In this document: positions 60,626 through 64,000 of the stretch, one piece after another
Layout of the letters: every line of letters starts with the position of its first letter
Position numbering within the stretch: the first letter of the stretch is position 1
DNA from: Gracilariopsis chorda
Taxonomy: Eukaryota; Rhodophyta; Florideophyceae; Gracilariales; Gracilariaceae
DNA: 64,000 nucleotides
Direction of reading: 5' to 3'
NCBI GenBank assembly: GCA_003194525.1
Contig: NBIV01000066.1
Span: forward strand, 124,001 to 188,000
Translations under genes and position numbers: made by a program
The notes under the pieces: generated by a model
Database searches by the model: none
Seen by the model: only the letters and a program-made list of their open reading frames with translations
Told to the model about the DNA's origin: nothing

Positions 60626-63102
60626 ATGCTGAGTACATCACATGTTCTCTTGCGAAAGGCTTCTGACGCTTTTCTTTCGCACCGGAGCGTCATCCAACCT
60701 CGAGCATTTCCTGCTATTTGGGTCCAATTTTCCAAGCTATCAACGTCTGCTGGAGTGGCCGTACATGATTTACCTGACATCGATCTCGATCGACTTGAGA
60801 AACAGCGTAACATTGGGATTTCGGCACATATTGATTCCGGAAAGACCACTTTAACTGAAAGAATTCTGTTTTATACTGGAAGAATCAGGCAAATACATGA
60901 AGTCAAAGGCAAAGATGGAGTCGGTGCCAAAATGGATAGCATGGATCTCGAACGAGAGAAAGGTGAGTTCTTCGTGGTTGTCAATACAACTGCAGGAAGT
61001 GATCATGGTTCATGAGCTAACTTATGAAGGCTGTATAAACTCTAAGGTATTACAATTGCATCTGCTGCGACTCACGCGACTTGGGACGGCAATACGATTA
61101 ACATCATCGATACACCGGGGTAAGCAATTTTTCATCAGTTTTCTTTACAATCTATGTTCTCTCTTCACTGCAGCTGACATTTATTATTACATCACTCTAA
61201 ACAACTACCGAAATACCATTGCTGACCCATCACAGGCATGTTGACTTCACAATAGAGGTAGAAAGGGCTCTACGTGTTTTGGATGGCGCTATTCTTGTTC
61301 TATGTGGTGTTTCAGGTGTACAGAGCCAAAGCCTCACTGTCGATCGTCAAATGAAAAGATATGGGGTACCAAGAGTAACATTTATCAACAAGCTTGATCG
61401 TGCGGGGTCAGACCCTTGGAGGGTCATAGAGCAAGTTGAGAAAAAACTTGGCCTACGAGCTGCGGCAATACACGTCCCAATCGGATTGGAGTCGGATTTG
61501 AAGGGAATCGTCGATATCATAAGTCAAGAAGCGATTTACTTTGATGGTCCAAATGGCGAGACCTTGCGTCGAGAAGCGATTCCTCCTGAATTAGTGGAAC
61601 TTGTTGCGGCGAGGAGAAAGTATCTCATAGAGACTTTGGCTGACGTTGACGAAACTCTTGGAGACAAATATCTCATGGAGGAGCATATTACCGACGATGA
61701 TGTTCATGAAGCAATTCGGAGAGCAACCTTGCAAAAGATCTTTTCTCCTGTCATGATGGGAAGCGCTCTAAAGAATACTGGAGTTCAAACTTTGCTAGAC
61801 GGAATTATCAAGTATCTCCCTAACCCCGCAGAAAGAGAGAACTATGCCCTGGAAAGAGTCACAAGAGATGATTCTTCAGATATAGTGGAAGAGAAGAAGA
61901 AGCTACTTTCTTCGCACTCCACGGAGCCTCTTGTTTCGCTGGCTTTCAAACTTGAGGAAAGTCGATTCGGTCAATTGACATATCTTCGTGTATATCAAGG
62001 CACCCTACGTAAGGGAGATCTAGTTGTGAACACAAGAACCAAGAAGAAAGTGAAGGTCCCCCGTCTTGTTCGCATGCATTCGAATGAGATGGAAGAGATT
62101 CAGGAGGCACTCTCTGGTGATATTTGCGCGATGTTTGGTTTAGAATGTGCTTCAGGTGATACATTTGTTTCTGCATCCGATTCAAAACCCCTGAGTATGG
62201 AATCGCTCTTTGTCCCTGACTCCGTGATGAGCCTCGCTGTTGCACCAAAAAAGAAGGACGCTGGTTCAAATAACTTCACGAAAGCACTGAACAGGTTTAC
62301 CAGGGAAGATCCAACGTTCCGCGTTCATATGGATCCTGAATCCAAGCAAACAATAATTTCTGGAATGGGAGAACTGCACCTACAGATATATGTCGAGCGA
62401 ATGCTCCGTGAGTATAACGTTGACCTCGAGGTTGGTGCTCCTCGTGTGAACTACCGGGAAACTGTGCAGAGACGCGCCAATTTCAACTACACCCATAAGA
62501 AGCAATCTGGCGGTGCAGGTCAGTTTGCAGCTCTAGAAGGTTATATCGAACCCACAGAAGACGGGGTATCTGTCGAGTTCAAGAATGGACTGATTGGAAA
62601 TAATGTACCGCCAGGATTCTTGCCAGCCATTGAAAAAGGTTTTCGGGAGGCTTTGGAAGAGGGTTCTCTCACTGGTCATCGCGTCCAGGGTGTGCGCATG
62701 GTAGTTCAGGACGGAAAGACACATCCTGTTGACTCAAATGAATTATCATTCCGGATGGCTTCAATTCAGGGATTCAGACAAGCCTTCATGAGAGCTAAAG
62801 CAGGCGTTTTGGAACCGATAATGAAGGTGGAGGTGGAGATCCCAACTGAATACCAGGGGACCATCATGGGTGGTTTATCAAAGCGAAGAGGAATTATTGT
62901 GAATTCTTCTGCCCATTCTGAGTACGGTTCGGTTGTCGCAGAAGTACCTCTTAAAATGATGTTTGGCTACTCGACCGAGTTACGAAGCATGACTCAGGGA
63001 AAGGGGGAGTACTCAATGGAGTACTTGCAGCACAGAATTTTACCGGATCCCGACGAACTGATGTCAGATTACAAGGAAAAGAAAGCCGCTGGGCGGAAAT
63101 AG
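60626..63102 (+). CDS. GFM1: Mitochondrial elongation factor G (EF-G1)
   Basis: 758 aa in three exons: 60626-60962, 61047-61119 and 61236-63102. GT-AG introns of 84 and 116 bp both fall in the G domain, and splicing restores [11 protein letters not shown] and DTPGHVDF. It is the translocation GTPase of mitochondrial ribosomes. G1 AHIDSGKT lies at residues 67-74 and G2 in the [13 protein letters not shown] switch. G3 DTPGH is at 134-138 and G4 NKLD follows. Domains II-V are present ([29 protein letters not shown]-like [19 protein letters not shown]). The [11 protein letters not shown] stretch is typical of the mitochondrial EF-G1 clade. The first ~45 residues are a Ser/Arg-rich presequence. 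Start taken at the first true ATG. Confidence 0.96.
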
Positions 63103-63258
63103 ACTTGCCACATGTCGAGAAATTGCGATAACTTCGTATCTTTAAGTGTTGAACTGAAGTTTGAGCATTACTTTATGAACACGAGAGGCTTGGATATGAG
63201 GAAATTATATGTCACATAGGGGGGAAGATTGGACAACTGATACATCAAAACGCAATCG

Positions 63259-64000
63259 CTATCTTGGATTTCGCATTGAAAATGCAAGTAGAGCTTCGAA
63301 ACGAGACTCCCGAAGCCTGCTCCGGTAGCCATCAGGGATGAAACCAGAGATATTTAGAATATCATTGAGCTTAACGCGTTCGGCCATAACATGTGCGTTG
63401 CGGATATAGTGCTTTTGTCCTTTCCCCACAGGCCAATCGTCGTTCAAATAGGCGATCAAGAGCGCGAACTCTCCGACCACGTCACGCACGATTGCAAAAT
63501 TTTGTTCTGTAGAACAGACGTCAACAAAGACATACAAGTTCACCTTAGTTGTATGAGGGGATATTTTAGAGAAAGTATCCTCGGCATCGAATGCGCAGGA
63601 TTCTTGCTGTTCCTGTTCTTCTTGAGTATCCGGGATTTGGAAAGTGGTTAATGCTTGTTTGAACAGTCTACTGAGTGCTTGATTGATCGTGTTCAGACTT
63701 TGAACTTGTAGAATATTACTGAGATGTGTGATGGAGGCTCTGTATGGTACAATGAGAAAATCGACTGTCAGAGACCCCGAGGCTCGAACATCGTGGGCAT
63801 GCCATGGCTGCGGCACGAATATGAAGCTTTCATTGCTCGCTTTTACGAGGTCCCTTTCAGGAATAATTTCCTTTGAAGCCAGAACCGCAAGCTTCACGTT
63901 TTCCTGGTTGTCAGTCGTTAGGCGCTCCACAAAGAGAACGTCTTCCCGCATTTCTTGTATGCGAAGAAGAAGGGCGTTTTCCACCAGTCTGTCTGTAACT
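63259..64000 (-). CDS. Hypothetical protein, 5' part beyond the window
   Basis: At least 247 codons, open to the right edge. A mixed alpha/beta composition includes VDFLIVPYRASITHLSNIL, KVNLYVFVDVCS and a GKGQKHYIRNAHVMAERVKL stretch. No family is recognised. It is convergent with the EF-G gene, 156 bp between stops. Confidence 0.6.
   Translation of the reverse strand, partial: VTDRLVENALLLRIQEMREDVLFVERLTTDNQENVKLAVLASKEIIPERDLVKASNESFIFVPQPWHAHDVRASGSLTVDFLIVPYRASITHLSNILQVQSLNTINQALSRLFKQALTTFQIPDTQEEQEQQESCAFDAEDTFSKISPHTTKVNLYVFVDVCSTEQNFAIVRDVVGEFALLIAYLNDDWPVGKGQKHYIRNAHVMAERVKLNDILNISGFIPDGYRSRLRESRFEALLAFSMRNPR

Overview
This is eukaryotic nuclear DNA. Spliceosomal GT-AG introns are short (84-116 bp) and rare, most host genes are single-exon, and the products are those of a nucleus with mitochondria. 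GDP-mannose 3,5-epimerase, a dehydroascorbate reductase domain and lumazine synthase point to a photosynthetic lineage. Together with abundant chromovirus-type retrotransposons in otherwise compact DNA, I infer an alga, most likely a red alga (florideophyte such as Chondrus). That assignment is inference only.

Positions 1-30.5 kb are mostly mobile-element territory. A decayed Ty3/gypsy pol fragment (1-2313) is followed by a complete, older chromovirus lying on the minus strand (3351-15041). It has two 825-bp LTRs, gag, protease, RT/RNase H, integrase and a chromodomain, plus an extra 606-codon ORF on the opposite strand. Next come a gag relic (15.6-16.3 kb), the mitochondrial-type NADP-isocitrate dehydrogenase gene and an unknown Cys-rich protein. 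A 6.1-kb structure follows with two nearly identical ~1.49-kb arms in inverted orientation around a degenerate retroelement core (21.4-27.5 kb). Then comes a decayed two-gene PIF/Harbinger-like DNA transposon with convergent transposase and Myb-like genes (28.6-30.5 kb).

Positions 31-46 kb hold host genes: a 759-aa protein ending in a dehydroascorbate-reductase-like GST domain, a bZIP factor, lumazine synthase, a rubrerythrin-like mitochondrial protein, a 1137-aa Sel1-repeat protein, an SDR39U1-type epimerase and a Pho80/P-type cyclin. From 45.8 to 52.2 kb I see no convincing gene, but there are several long, almost perfect palindromes.

Positions 52.2-64 kb are a tight block of genes on alternating strands (divergent/convergent pairs): R3H protein, GDP-mannose 3,5-epimerase, a WD40-like protein, NOC4, NOP53, mitochondrial EF-G and a partial unknown gene. 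NOC4 and NOP53 (ribosome assembly) and EF-G (mitochondrial translation) adjoin. The epimerase (ascorbate precursor synthesis) and the reductase-domain protein (ascorbate recycling family) are both here but about 20 kb apart.

The least conventional signals are in the chromovirus: an antisense gene with its own poly(A) signal, and an unusually dense run of short perfect hairpins throughout LTR and coding sequence. All reading was by eye; homology calls rest on motif recognition, not searches.
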